A stretch of 32,541 bases of DNA, taken from Flavobacteriales bacterium UBA5692 (lineage in GTDB: Bacteria; Bacteroidota; Bacteroidia; Flavobacteriales_D; Sanyastnellaceae). This document shows positions 8,172-16,741 of the stretch, one piece after another (position 1 is the stretch's first letter; each line of letters begins with the position of its first letter). The translations under genes were made by a program, and so were the position numbers. Under the pieces are notes generated by a model that was not told where the DNA came from, did not search any database, and was given only the letters and a program-made list of their open reading frames with translations. The stretch is taken from the NCBI GenBank assembly GCA_002420235.1, contig DIHQ01000166.1:1-32541 (forward strand), written 5' to 3'.

Positions 8172-9183
8172 GATAAACCTGCCGACATGCCACCTTGCCT
8201 CGCCCTGCGAGCCAGACAGCTTCGCCGTCCTGTGTGAACCTCACCGTGTAAAAACTACTGTCAGCTTCACTTGTCCATGTCACACCACCATCGAACGAAC
8301 GACTAATACCTGAAATACCCACGGCCCAAATGGATTGACAATTCGTGTTCGGAACATACTGTACGCAAGACCGGTAACCGGGCCCGCTTCCAGGCGTTAA
8401 GAGGTCCCAACTAGCCCCACCATCAACAGTGACGATTTTATTTGCCGAATTATCTGTCATCGCCTCCCAGTTTCCTCCCCATCCCATTCCTTGGTCTGGT
8501 CCACAACGTGCCACGCTAAATAGCCCCGTCATCACCCCTCCTTGCAAAATGGGAGTTTCGACCACACCCCATGTGCGCCCGCGGTCAGAAGAGCGAAAAA
8601 TCCGAGATTTTACCCCGCCCGAAGCCACCCATACCTCATCGCCAAAGAGAACAATGTTGCCATTGGATGCCGCAAATGCCGCTTCCTCTGCCGGCGGTAA
8701 CACATCGCAAGTTACCTCCGTCCATTTGGCTCCGCCATCCCGCGTAATGACGACACTTAAACAGCCGTTTATTGGATCTCCAATTGCAATACCTTCCCTA
8801 TCATCCCAAAAGTGCATACTGTCATAGAAAGCGAGAGAATCAGTGTTGGTATAAACAACACTCCAATCTTCGCTTGAGTGAAGTTTACGGTACAACATCG
8901 CCGGAGACCCTATGCTAAAGACAAAGGCTGCTTTGTTCGTTACAGCGATAGAACGAAACTCTGGTAGGCTTCCATCAATCCGGCGCAATGTGTCAACGGT
9001 CCATGTTTCTCCAGAACGGTGTCCGACCAGCCCTCCGGATCCCGCCCACCATACCTCGTCACCGGCGGACAATGTCAATGCGCGAATGTTGGAGTCAAAT
9101 TTCCACTGAGTTGAGGCGATTTCTGAAGTACAGGCAAACGAAATCAAAGCCAGAACTAAGATGATTGGCCAATACCCTCTCAC
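8167..9183 (-). CDS. YCF48/BNR-repeat beta-propeller lipoprotein
   Basis: A 338-residue predicted lipoprotein. The signal peptide ends in the lipobox S-F-A-C with Cys18 as the lipidation site. The mature part has repeated S-x-D-x-G-x-x-W units typical of BNR/sialidase-type and YCF48 (photosystem II stability factor-like) propellers: TRDGGAKWTEV, SSDRGRTWGVV, TVDGGASWDLL and SFDGGVTWTSE. Such proteins are common in Bacteroidota and are often mislabelled oxidoreductase; the actual role is unknown. The start codon is GTG and overlaps the TGA of the upstream DUF4837 gene (GTGA), so it is the last gene of the tatA/transglycosylase cluster. The fold call is firm; the function is unassigned. Confidence 0.82.
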   Translation of the reverse strand: MRGYWPIILVLALISFACTSEIASTQWKFDSNIRALTLSAGDEVWWAGSGGLVGHRSGETWTVDTLRRIDGSLPEFRSIAVTNKAAFVFSIGSPAMLYRKLHSSEDWSVVYTNTDSLAFYDSMHFWDDREGIAIGDPINGCLSVVITRDGGAKWTEVTCDVLPPAEEAAFAASNGNIVLFGDEVWVASGGVKSRIFRSSDRGRTWGVVETPILQGGVMTGLFSVARCGPDQGMGWGGNWEAMTDNSANKIVTVDGGASWDLLTPGSGPGYRSCVQYVPNTNCQSIWAVGISGISRSFDGGVTWTSEADSSFYTVRFTQDGEAVWLAGRGKVACRQVYP

Positions 9184-10226
9184 GGCATTGGGTTAGGGGC
9201 GTCATACCAAACCAATGAACGCACAATGGCCTCTACTTCACGCATGTACTCTCGTTTATCAAAAAAAGGCGCATACGCGTAACCCTCTACCGTTACCAAC
9301 TCTGCGCTTCGTTCGTCGTAAACCGTTAAGCTGTAAAACGGGCCACCCATATAATCCCCTTCAATACGCCATAGTCCGCGTAACACGGAAGCAAAGCCCC
9401 CATTGTGAACAACTTCCTCGTACGAAGGGGTGTAACGCATTTCGGTTGTCATGTACGACCGTGGAGTCGGACCTGGTACGTGATTCTTAAGCACTTCATT
9501 TCGTTTGCGTAGGCGGGATTGAATTGAAAATTGCTCCTCGCTTGTATACGGCTCACGGTAAACAAAAAAGCCCTGCTGTACATCGTGATTATCGCCGCCC
9601 TTCATTCGCGTTAACTGGCGGTCAACCCATTGAAAATCAGGTAACTTCTTTGCCCACCTGACATCGCGCGGAAGAGTCAACTCAAGCCCCGATCTTTGGC
9701 CCAGTTCATCCCTAATCACCTCATTTGCGCTCAATGCAATGAGCCCTCTGTACCGCTCAACCTCAATGTGATGAAACGCGCTCAACAGCTCCGCTGATCG
9801 AGCATACAATGCTTCTGCTAAGGCCGCTGGTTCGCGCGCTTTACCAACCACATAAAGTTGCTCGCGGGCATACTTTTCCTTTAAAATTTTGACTTCCGGT
9901 ATTTGAGTGTCCACTCGGTCGGCAAGTTCGAGGACAATGATGTTTCGGTGGGGCTTCCAGAACCGGTCAAATGACTCAGGGTCAAGGTGGAGAAGGTCAA
10001 ACCAAGGTTCGTATTGAGGCAAAACCGGAAAAGACTGGCGAAAAATAGCTCGAAGCGTATCTCCCGGAGCTCCATTCCAGACACCTTCATCGCAGACAAC
10101 AACAATTTCACCTGCAGCCCCAACTTTTCCTGTAAGTGCAGAACGTGCTCCGTCCTGACTGCCGCAAGACGCGAACAGTAAACCTAAGGCAAAGACGATA
10201 CAACTATAGTTTGCTTGGGTCTGCAT
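9180..10226 (-). CDS. DUF4837 family lipoprotein
   Basis: A 348-residue predicted lipoprotein with a short signal peptide and lipobox L-F-A-S-C (Cys21). The mature sequence starts with GAAGEIVVVCDEGVW and the following W-x-G-x-x-G-D-T-L segment, which I recognise as DUF4837, a family confined to Bacteroidota with no established activity. The middle includes alternating hydrophobic strands (IIVLELADRVDT) and a conserved-looking ETSEEQ-type region, and the end has WRIEGDYMGGPFYS. Its start lies 23 bp inside the end of the lytic transglycosylase gene, and it overlaps the next lipoprotein gene by 4 bp. Translational coupling with a cell-wall hydrolase suggests an envelope role, but that is inference. 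Confidence 0.85.
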   Translation of the reverse strand: MQTQANYSCIVFALGLLFASCGSQDGARSALTGKVGAAGEIVVVCDEGVWNGAPGDTLRAIFRQSFPVLPQYEPWFDLLHLDPESFDRFWKPHRNIIVLELADRVDTQIPEVKILKEKYAREQLYVVGKAREPAALAEALYARSAELLSAFHHIEVERYRGLIALSANEVIRDELGQRSGLELTLPRDVRWAKKLPDFQWVDRQLTRMKGGDNHDVQQGFFVYREPYTSEEQFSIQSRLRKRNEVLKNHVPGPTPRSYMTTEMRYTPSYEEVVHNGGFASVLRGLWRIEGDYMGGPFYSLTVYDERSAELVTVEGYAYAPFFDKREYMREVEAIVRSLVWYDAPNPMP

Positions 10227-11496
10227 GTATGATCAACTTTTGACCTATTCGAATCATTGAGCCTGATATACCATTCCATTCTTTGAGCTGGCGCACGGTT
10301 ACTCCATATCGATTAGCAATCTTTCCAAGCACGTCACCATTCTTTACGCGATAGGTCACCGGCTCAGGAACAAATACGATTTCTGGGGAACGTTCCGGTT
10401 CTATCAAGCGCATGCTGTCTCGGAAAGCAAGAAAAGAGGGTATTTCCTCCTGGGGCAGCACGAGAGGCCAGTGTTCATCCGTTGCGGGGATGATTTCCAT
10501 CCGGTACATTGGGTTCAAACGCTTGAGCATTGATTCATCCAAATCCAACAGTGGTGCAATTTGGTCAAATCGCATCACGTCTTGGACCATCACCGTATCT
10601 AAAAATGCAAACGGTAGGGAAGCCTCCTGAGGGAAAATATTGTGCTCCGATGCAAACTCCATCAGGTAAGCTACCGACATGAATGCCGGAACATAATTGC
10701 GCGTCTCACGTGGTAAGAAGAATCGGATCTCCCAAAAGTTTCGTTTTCCTCCACTACGACGAATTGCACGATTTACGTTGCCGGGCCCAGCGTTGTATGC
10801 CGCCAAAGCAAGGAACCAGTCGTCGTATATGTCGTAAAGCCGATTGAGGTATTTACACGCAGCCTCAGTGCTGCGTGCGGGATCCTGTCGCTCATCAATG
10901 TATGAATCAATTCGCAGGCCTTGGTACTTGGCTGTGGCATACATAAACTGCCATAAACCTCGGGCCCCTGCATGGGAACGAGCCAAAGGATTCAGACCCG
11001 ACTCCACAACTGCCAGGTATTTCAATTCCAATGGCAATCCGTTGCGATCGAGCGCCTCTTCAAAGATCGGGAAGTAGCTGGGTGCACGACCCAGCATCGT
11101 GCCTAGGTACTTTTTACGCTTGCTGGCGTAAAACGCAATCCGAGAATGAACAACCGGATTCCAAGCAAGATCCAATGGCGACCGGGCATCAAGCCAGTCC
11201 ATTCGAGCCTTAACGGCCGACGTGTCCACTGGCGGTGTCTCGCCCTCTTCGAAATTATAAATGTTGAGGATGCTCGTATCTGCGGAGAAACACCAATTTT
11301 CTTCCAAATAATTCAACCATGCTATTTCAGCTAAATTGAGCTCTAAGGAGTCGAAATCCCTCTCTTCCATTGCAGTTGTGTCAACTGCTATCGCGCCCGT
11401 CACAGTCAATTTTCCGGCCTTTGGCACTTGCCCTAGTCCTTGAACTAAAATAAAGCTGATTGCAAAAGCTCCTAAGTGCGCTGTTGGTCGCACCAT
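10204..11496 (-). CDS. MltD-like lytic transglycosylase with LysM domain
   Basis: A 430-residue periplasmic murein hydrolase that would cleave MurNAc-GlcNAc bonds to give 1,6-anhydro ends. A signal peptide covers about 1-23. The SLT domain spans about 145-285 and has the catalytic Glu165 in V-V-E-S-G-L, followed by GARGLWQFM (177-185) and AAYNAGPGNVNRA (232-244). A LysM peptidoglycan-binding domain is C-terminal (381-424, YRVKNGDVLGKIANRYGVT). The frame is open a further 87 codons upstream, but that part is basic, lacks family similarity and covers tatA in another frame. The Met at 11496 gives a proper signal peptide and overlaps the tatA stop as TGATG. Translation is thus probably coupled to TatA. 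The family is certain; MltD-like is by domain order. Confidence 0.93.
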   Translation of the reverse strand: MVRPTAHLGAFAISFILVQGLGQVPKAGKLTVTGAIAVDTTAMEERDFDSLELNLAEIAWLNYLEENWCFSADTSILNIYNFEEGETPPVDTSAVKARMDWLDARSPLDLAWNPVVHSRIAFYASKRKKYLGTMLGRAPSYFPIFEEALDRNGLPLELKYLAVVESGLNPLARSHAGARGLWQFMYATAKYQGLRIDSYIDERQDPARSTEAACKYLNRLYDIYDDWFLALAAYNAGPGNVNRAIRRSGGKRNFWEIRFFLPRETRNYVPAFMSVAYLMEFASEHNIFPQEASLPFAFLDTVMVQDVMRFDQIAPLLDLDESMLKRLNPMYRMEIIPATDEHWPLVLPQEEIPSFLAFRDSMRLIEPERSPEIVFVPEPVTYRVKNGDVLGKIANRYGVTVRQLKEWNGISGSMIRIGQKLIIHADPSKL

Positions 11497-11666
11497 CAAT
11501 CTTCGGAATCGCCTTGCTCCTCCTCGTCCTTGTTGGTGGCGTCTTTGAATTCTTTTACGCCCCGACCAAGCCCCTTCATCAACTCTGGAATTTTCTTTCC
11601 CCCGAATAGTAGGAGCACCACGAGAGCGATTAGCAGGATAGAACCGGGATTCATTGCGTTGAACAT
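11496..11666 (-). CDS. tatA: Sec-independent translocase subunit TatA/E
   Basis: A 56-residue protein too short for many gene finders and lying under the spurious 5' extension of the transglycosylase frame. It begins MFNAMNPGS, has one hydrophobic helix (about 9-21, ILLIALVVLLLF), a G-G-K-K-I-P-E-L hinge, then the amphipathic helix LMKGLGRGVKEFKDA and a short acidic tail. This is the canonical TatA layout, shorter than E. coli TatA (89 aa) but usual for Bacteroidota. TatA oligomers form the passage for folded twin-arginine substrates with TatC. No tatC is in the window. An alternative start is Met5. The stop overlaps the transglycosylase ATG (TGATG). Confidence 0.93.
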   Translation of the reverse strand: MFNAMNPGSILLIALVVLLLFGGKKIPELMKGLGRGVKEFKDATNKDEEEQGDSED

Positions 11667-11728
11667 GGCGAAAAGTTTTTACGAAGGTCTGAAGAAAATG
11701 ACAATCCCTCACCATGCAAGATTTGGGG

Positions 11729-12583
11729 TTACGAACAGGCCAGACGGCAATTATCAATCAGCCGAACCCCGCCAACTCTTGCTGCGACAATCACAAACGC
11801 ATTATATCGTTCAAAGCGTGAGCGCAGAGGCTCAAATGTCTCAGCATTCACGACATCGATGTATTCCAATTCAATGTGCTTCATCAATTCCGCTTCTCCT
11901 GAAATAGTCTGAAGCAATCCCGATATATCGGCTTTGGTCTCAGCAGCTTTTTTTACTCGGTTGACCCAATGAAAGAGCGCCAAAGCGTCTTGACGATATC
12001 GTCCTGACAGACGCACATTTCGACTGCTCATGGCAAGCCCGTCGTCCTCCCTAACAAGCGGACAGGCAATCACTTCAAGCCCATTGAACTCCTCTCGAGC
12101 CAACCGCCGAATTATAGCGAGCTGTTGCAAGTCTTTTTCTCCAAAAAACGCCATGTCGGGGTCAACCGCCGAAAACAACTTTCGCACAACAGCTACGACC
12201 CCGTCAAAATGCCCAAGTCGACTTTGTCCTTCATACCTGGAAGTCAACAGTCCATAGTCCAATGTTTCTAATGCAAAATCCCCTGCATATAACTCGTCCA
12301 AAGAAGGTGTAAAAACCAATGCTGCCCCAGATTTCTGCGCGACGCTAATGTCTTCATTCAGCGTCAATGGATAGGCCTCAAAATCTTCTCTGCTATTGAA
12401 TTGAGTTGGATTAACGAATATACTCACCACCACTTCCTCACACATCTCTCGCGCTTTTGTTATTAGTGATGCATGTCCGGGATGTAGCGCGCCCATCGTA
12501 GGTATAAAACCCACCTTTTTCCCCTCTGCTCTCACTGTTTTGACATGCCCCCTCAACGCGTCAATTGTCTCACACCTATTCAT
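11729..12583 (-). CDS. panC: pantoate--beta-alanine ligase
   Basis: A 284-residue pantothenate synthetase that joins pantoate and beta-alanine with ATP hydrolysis to AMP. Motifs in order are PTMGALHPGH (28-37, nucleotide site), SIFVNPTQF (54-62), the pantoate/ATP segment RLGHFDGV (122-129, where most members have RPGHF), FFGEKDLQQ (146-154) and MSSRNVRLS (185-193). Length is standard. It diverges from the plus-strand GT5-like/DUF4270/glmS operon across 96 bp and lies 62 bp upstream of tatA. panB and panD are not in view. Assignment is secure. Confidence 0.96.
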   Translation of the reverse strand: MNRCETIDALRGHVKTVRAEGKKVGFIPTMGALHPGHASLITKAREMCEEVVVSIFVNPTQFNSREDFEAYPLTLNEDISVAQKSGAALVFTPSLDELYAGDFALETLDYGLLTSRYEGQSRLGHFDGVVAVVRKLFSAVDPDMAFFGEKDLQQLAIIRRLAREEFNGLEVIACPLVREDDGLAMSSRNVRLSGRYRQDALALFHWVNRVKKAAETKADISGLLQTISGEAELMKHIELEYIDVVNAETFEPLRSRFERYNAFVIVAARVGGVRLIDNCRLACS

Positions 12584-12614
12584 CGCTTAAACCCTGTGTT
12601 TTACCCGGTTTTCC

Positions 12615-12645
12615 TTGGATTTCGGCCGTAAATTACGTATTTTTG
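12615..12645 (+). promoter_or_regulatory. Bacteroidetes-type sigma-A promoter for the GT5-like/DUF4270/glmS operon
   Basis: A TTG at 12615-12617 is followed after 20 bp by TATTTTTG at 12638-12645, which matches the Bacteroidetes -7 consensus TAnnTTTG exactly, with the -33 TTG at accepted spacing. Transcription would start near 12650, giving a leader of about 30 nt before the ATG at 12680. It lies in the 96-bp divergent spacer with panC. I found no equally good site for panC. Confidence 0.55.
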
Positions 12646-12679
12646 TATTTCGTCTGCGTTTAACAAATTACTGGCCATC

Positions 12680-13507
12680 ATGGAGAAAGCAAGAATCCTC
12701 TACATATCACAACACATTGTACCATTCTTGCCCGCCACCCAGATGAGCTCCGTGAGTCGAAACCTTCCGCAAGCGATACATGAGAAGGGACGAGAGATTC
12801 GAGTTTTCACCCCGCGTTTTGGTAAAATTAACGAGCGCCGTCACCAATTACACGAGGTTATTCGACTTTCTGGAATGAATCTATTGATTGATGACACAGA
12901 TCACCCACTTGTGATTAAAGTCGCATCCATTCCTACGGCCCGAATGCAGGTCTACTTCATCGATAATGACGAGTATTTCAAACGAAAAGCCGTCCTTCAT
13001 GATGCGGACAAAAACTTATTTAAAGACAACGACGAGCGAACAATTTTCTTTGCACGCGGCGTGCTCGAGACTGTAAAGAAATTGGGGTGGGCTCCTAACA
13101 TCATCCATTGTCACGGTTGGATGACAGCAGCCGTCCCCGTTTACTTAAAGCAACTATTTGCTAGCGATCCATACTTCGCCACGAGCAAAATCATTACAAG
13201 CATTTTTAACGAAGGGTTTGAGGGGTCGCTAGACAGTCGCATGGCTGATAAGATGCAACAAGATGGGATTCAGGCAGATTCAATTTCTTGTGTCGAAACC
13301 CCTACGTTTGACGCATTGAATGCCCTATCGATTCAACACTCTGACGGATTAATCGTTGGCTCTGAAGACCTTAGTCCCGCAACTAAACAAGCCATCGAAA
13401 GCGCTGGTGTTCCTACCTTAAGCTACCACGGTGAGGAAGGGTATGTCGCTGACATCAACAATTTTTACGACACGATTTTGGAGGGAAAGGCTGAGGCTGT
13501 CTCGTAA
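12680..13507 (+). CDS. half-length GT5 (glycogen/starch synthase catalytic domain-like) protein
   Basis: A 275-residue protein resembling only the N-terminal Rossmann half of GT5 glycogen/starch synthases. It has an initial strand RILYISQHIVPF, the VFTPRFGKINERRHQLHEV segment that recalls glycogen synthase, the DNDEYFKRK and NDERTIFFARGVLE helices, and NIIHCHGWMTAAVPVYLK, which matches the D-x-x-H-x-H-D-W-x-x-A-L-x-P motif region. The ADP-glucose K-x-G-G-L motif expected near residue 15 is replaced by A-T-Q-M-S-S-V, and the whole C-terminal donor-binding half is absent. A glycogen synthase activity is therefore unlikely even though this family is often annotated so. It is first in an operon with DUF4270 (17 bp) and glmS. 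Confidence 0.78.
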   Translation: MEKARILYISQHIVPFLPATQMSSVSRNLPQAIHEKGREIRVFTPRFGKINERRHQLHEVIRLSGMNLLIDDTDHPLVIKVASIPTARMQVYFIDNDEYFKRKAVLHDADKNLFKDNDERTIFFARGVLETVKKLGWAPNIIHCHGWMTAAVPVYLKQLFASDPYFATSKIITSIFNEGFEGSLDSRMADKMQQDGIQADSISCVETPTFDALNALSIQHSDGLIVGSEDLSPATKQAIESAGVPTLSYHGEEGYVADINNFYDTILEGKAEAVS

Positions 13508-13524
13508 TTGTTGAAATTCGCGGC

Positions 13525-14868
13525 ATGATAAAGATCACCGCAAGTCAATACGGGACAGTCGCGGCAAGCATTTTAGGGTTCGCCGTCCTAACTGGTTGTA
13601 AAAAACCCGCCACTGAAATTGGTCTCGACTTTGCTCAGGAGGACTTGCTTGGCTTAAACCAAACCGATACATTGGCGCTGACCTTTGAGACAATTCGCGA
13701 AGACAGCCTCGAAACGAGCCACCTCAGCACGGCTGTTCTGGGCCACATGGAACACCCGTTTTTTGGGATGCATCAAGCATCATTCGCCACCCAACTCCGA
13801 CTAAGCGCTCCCGATATCGACTTCGGCACTAACCCTATCGTAGACAGCATCTACCTGTCGTTAAATTACACAGGCGACCGATATGGCCTGCTTAGCCCTC
13901 AATACATCAGCGTCGAGCAAATGGTCGACACGCTGACTTTGGATTCTTCATACCATTCCAATCAATCTGTAGTGACAGCAGGGCTCAATCTGGCAGACCC
14001 GAACTTCCAACCCGTTATTTTGAACCCATCTGAAGACTTTTACCCCGCAGGCGACACGATCTCCCCTGAAGTGCGCATCTTCCTCAAAAATGAGTTCGGG
14101 CAATCCCTGCTCGAGGCGCCTTCATCCGTTTACGATTCCAACCAAGCCTGGCGAGAGTATTTCCCGGGGCTACTCGTTGCTCCTGATCCCAATGGAACAG
14201 GTCAAGGCGCCGTCGGTATTGATTTAACCTCTGGGCTGAGTAGAATCCGCATGCACTACCATAACGATGCGGACAGTTCGGCAATTTATGACTTCATCAT
14301 CAACGGTCTCAGCCCACGAAATAACCTCTTTGAGCACGAATGGTATCCACCTTTCCAAGCCTTAAATGAACCCTTCATCGACGCGTTAAATGGCTCCGTA
14401 CAAGCCGGTGTTTTCACGGGGTCCGGCCTGAAAGTGCGAATTCAATTTCCTGCTCTAGCCGATTGGGAAAGCGACCTAGAACCAAACAGAACAGTTCACA
14501 AAGCCGAATTGTGGTTGCCCGTAGATCCTTCTTACAATAACCCGCGCTACCCCATTCCGTCTCAACTGTTCATCTTATCTGAAAATGAAGCTGGCGAACC
14601 GGTGTCAACACCGGACCAAACATCCATTGGCGTTGCCATTAACGGCAATTACGACGTCGCCCAACAAGCCTACCGCTTCAACATTTCCCAGACCTTTCAA
14701 CAAATGCTAAATGGCACGTACGAATCCGACAAACTGTACGTTGTTTCCTCGCGGGCAGGAATTTCCCTTCAAGGGGTGATTTTGAACGGGCCTGAAGTTG
14801 AGCTATTGGAAGGCGACACCTCCGCTTGGAAGCCCAATGCTCGCATAGTTGTCACTTGGAGTGAATAG
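13525..14868 (+). CDS. DUF4270 family lipoprotein
   Basis: A 447-residue predicted lipoprotein with lipobox L-T-G-C (Cys25), followed by KKPATEIGLDF and the opening strand LTFETIREDSLETS, which mark the DUF4270 family of Bacteroidota. The mature part is beta-rich, with segments such as DSIYLSLNYTG, HKAELWLPVD and LYVVSSRAGISLQGVILNGP. No catalytic motif is visible, and the function of DUF4270 is not established as far as I know. It sits 17 bp behind the GT5-like gene and 25 bp ahead of glmS, with no terminator in either gap, so it is probably co-expressed with amino-sugar synthesis. An outer-membrane-anchored role is inferred from the lipobox only. Confidence 0.85.
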   Translation: MIKITASQYGTVAASILGFAVLTGCKKPATEIGLDFAQEDLLGLNQTDTLALTFETIREDSLETSHLSTAVLGHMEHPFFGMHQASFATQLRLSAPDIDFGTNPIVDSIYLSLNYTGDRYGLLSPQYISVEQMVDTLTLDSSYHSNQSVVTAGLNLADPNFQPVILNPSEDFYPAGDTISPEVRIFLKNEFGQSLLEAPSSVYDSNQAWREYFPGLLVAPDPNGTGQGAVGIDLTSGLSRIRMHYHNDADSSAIYDFIINGLSPRNNLFEHEWYPPFQALNEPFIDALNGSVQAGVFTGSGLKVRIQFPALADWESDLEPNRTVHKAELWLPVDPSYNNPRYPIPSQLFILSENEAGEPVSTPDQTSIGVAINGNYDVAQQAYRFNISQTFQQMLNGTYESDKLYVVSSRAGISLQGVILNGPEVELLEGDTSAWKPNARIVVTWSE

Positions 14869-14893
14869 GTGCTGTGGTTAATTACGATTTGCA

Positions 14894-16741
14894 ATGTGTG
14901 GTATTGTAGGATACATCGGAGAAAAGGACTGCTTTCCCATCCTAATAAAAGGATTGCGGCGACTGGAATACCGAGGTTATGACAGCGCAGGGGTTGCTGT
15001 ATTTGACGGCGAAAGCACCATCAACATCCTAAAGAAAAAAGGTAAAGTTGAGGACCTTTTAGCTTTCGTAGGAAAAGACATTCCCCCTGGTTCAACAGGA
15101 ATTGGGCACACGCGCTGGGCTACGCACGGACCACCTAGCGACGTCAATGCCCACCCTCACACTGCAAGATTCGGTCGCCTTGCAATGATCCACAACGGCA
15201 TCATTGAAAATTACGAGTCTCTACGTACCAGCCTTGAAACCAACGGACATGCTTTTGTCAGCGACACGGACACAGAGGTGCTCATCCATCTGATTGACGA
15301 GGTCCAGAATCGAACGAACGCATCCCTATCAGATGCTGTACAAATGGCCCTGAAGGAAGTTGAAGGCGCTTACGCGATTGCGCTAGTCGACGCGAGTGAG
15401 CCAGACATGCTCATCGCTGCGCGCAAATCAAGCCCCCTCGTTATTGGTGTCGGCGAAGAAAATGAATTTTACGTCGCCTCAGACGCTACGCCCATCATAG
15501 AGCATACCCAGAATGTCATCTACCTGGACGACGAGGAAGTCGCGGTCATGCACCGGAAGAAAGGGTTGATTATTAAAAATTTACAGAACACTGTTATCAC
15601 ACCGGAAGTCCACGCGCTGGAAATGCAAATCGAAGCCATCGAAAAAGGCGGTTTCCAACACTTCATGCTGAAGGAAATTTTCGAGCAGCCAAATTCCATC
15701 CTCGACTCGATTCGCGGCCGCGTGAGTGTCTCTCGTTCCGAAATTAATATGTCCGGGATTGATGCCCATTGGGACAAATGGAACGCCGCACAACGCATCA
15801 TAATCATCGCATGCGGAACCAGTTGGCACGCTGGAATGATTGCAGAGTACTTATTCGAAGATTTCGCACGCATCCCCGTTGAGGTCGAATACGCCTCCGA
15901 ATTCCGCTATCGAAACCCCATTATTCGCTCAAATGACGTAGTCATTGCAATTTCCCAATCAGGCGAAACAGCCGATACCCTCGCCGCAATCAAATTGGCA
16001 AAGGACCAAGGCGCCCACCTTTTCGGTGTTTGTAACGTAGTGGGTTCCAGTATTGCAAGGGAAACAGACAGCGGTGCTTACACCCATGCCGGTCCGGAAA
16101 TCGGCGTCGCCTCAACTAAGGCCTTTACCGCTCAAGTAACGGTGCTTACTCTGATTGCCCTTTTGGTTGGCAAAAAGAAAGGCCTGCTCTCCACCCAACG
16201 GTTTAGTCGGTTGCTAGTCGAGCTCAAAGCCATTCCAGATAAAGTCCAAAAACTGCTAGAACAAGATGCACGCATCAAAGAAATTGCAGGTCATTTCGTC
16301 AAAAGTGAAAACGCGCTCTACCTCGGGCGAGGCGTCAATTTCCCGGTAGCTCTGGAGGGCGCTTTGAAATTGAAAGAAATCAGCTATATCCATGCTGAAG
16401 GTTACCCTTCTGCCGAAATGAAACATGGACCCATAGCTCTTATCGACGAAGAAATGCCTGTATTCTTCATCGCTACAGCCGATGATGTCTACGAGAAAAT
16501 TGTGTCAAACATCCAAGAGGTCAAAGCCCGTGGTGGACGTCTGGTCGCTCTTGTCTCTGCCGGGAACCAGGAATTGAAGCAATTGGCCGAGTTCGTAATT
16601 GAAGTGCCGAAGACGGATCAAGCTTTAGCACCTCTTTTGACCGTAGTGCCCCTTCAGTTGCTGAGTTACCATATTGCCGTCATGCGCGACTGCAATGTAG
16701 ACCAGCCTCGCAACCTCGCAAAAAGCGTTACGGTTGAATAG
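14894..16741 (+). CDS. glmS: glutamine--fructose-6-phosphate aminotransferase (isomerising)
   Basis: A 615-residue GlmS that makes glucosamine-6-phosphate from fructose-6-phosphate and glutamine, the first committed step to UDP-GlcNAc for peptidoglycan and LPS. The class II glutaminase domain opens MCGIVGYIG (nucleophile Cys2) and includes RGYDSAG, GHTRWATHG and NGIIENY. Two SIS domains follow, with CGTSWHAG, SQSGETADTLAA and EGALKLKEISYIHAE, and the C-terminus DQPRNLAKSVTVE carries the conserved isomerase tail. Length is normal (E. coli 609). It is the third gene of the GT5-like/DUF4270 operon. Its last 14 bp overlap the end of the convergent decarboxylase gene. I saw no glmS ribozyme-like leader in the 25-bp gap. 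Confidence 0.97.
   Translation: MCGIVGYIGEKDCFPILIKGLRRLEYRGYDSAGVAVFDGESTINILKKKGKVEDLLAFVGKDIPPGSTGIGHTRWATHGPPSDVNAHPHTARFGRLAMIHNGIIENYESLRTSLETNGHAFVSDTDTEVLIHLIDEVQNRTNASLSDAVQMALKEVEGAYAIALVDASEPDMLIAARKSSPLVIGVGEENEFYVASDATPIIEHTQNVIYLDDEEVAVMHRKKGLIIKNLQNTVITPEVHALEMQIEAIEKGGFQHFMLKEIFEQPNSILDSIRGRVSVSRSEINMSGIDAHWDKWNAAQRIIIIACGTSWHAGMIAEYLFEDFARIPVEVEYASEFRYRNPIIRSNDVVIAISQSGETADTLAAIKLAKDQGAHLFGVCNVVGSSIARETDSGAYTHAGPEIGVASTKAFTAQVTVLTLIALLVGKKKGLLSTQRFSRLLVELKAIPDKVQKLLEQDARIKEIAGHFVKSENALYLGRGVNFPVALEGALKLKEISYIHAEGYPSAEMKHGPIALIDEEMPVFFIATADDVYEKIVSNIQEVKARGGRLVALVSAGNQELKQLAEFVIEVPKTDQALAPLLTVVPLQLLSYHIAVMRDCNVDQPRNLAKSVTVE

Noticed and set aside
11497..11757. N-terminal extension of the lytic transglycosylase by 87 codons
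   Set aside because: It is basic, lacks family similarity, and overlies tatA in another frame; the Met at 11496 starts a proper signal peptide.
12680..13507. Active glycogen synthase
   Set aside because: The K-x-G-G-L motif and the C-terminal GT-B half are missing and no second half follows; the next gene is a DUF4270 lipoprotein.
14869..14893. glmS ribozyme in front of glmS
   Set aside because: The gap is only 25 bp and holds no room for the ribozyme fold; the element is also not expected in this phylum.
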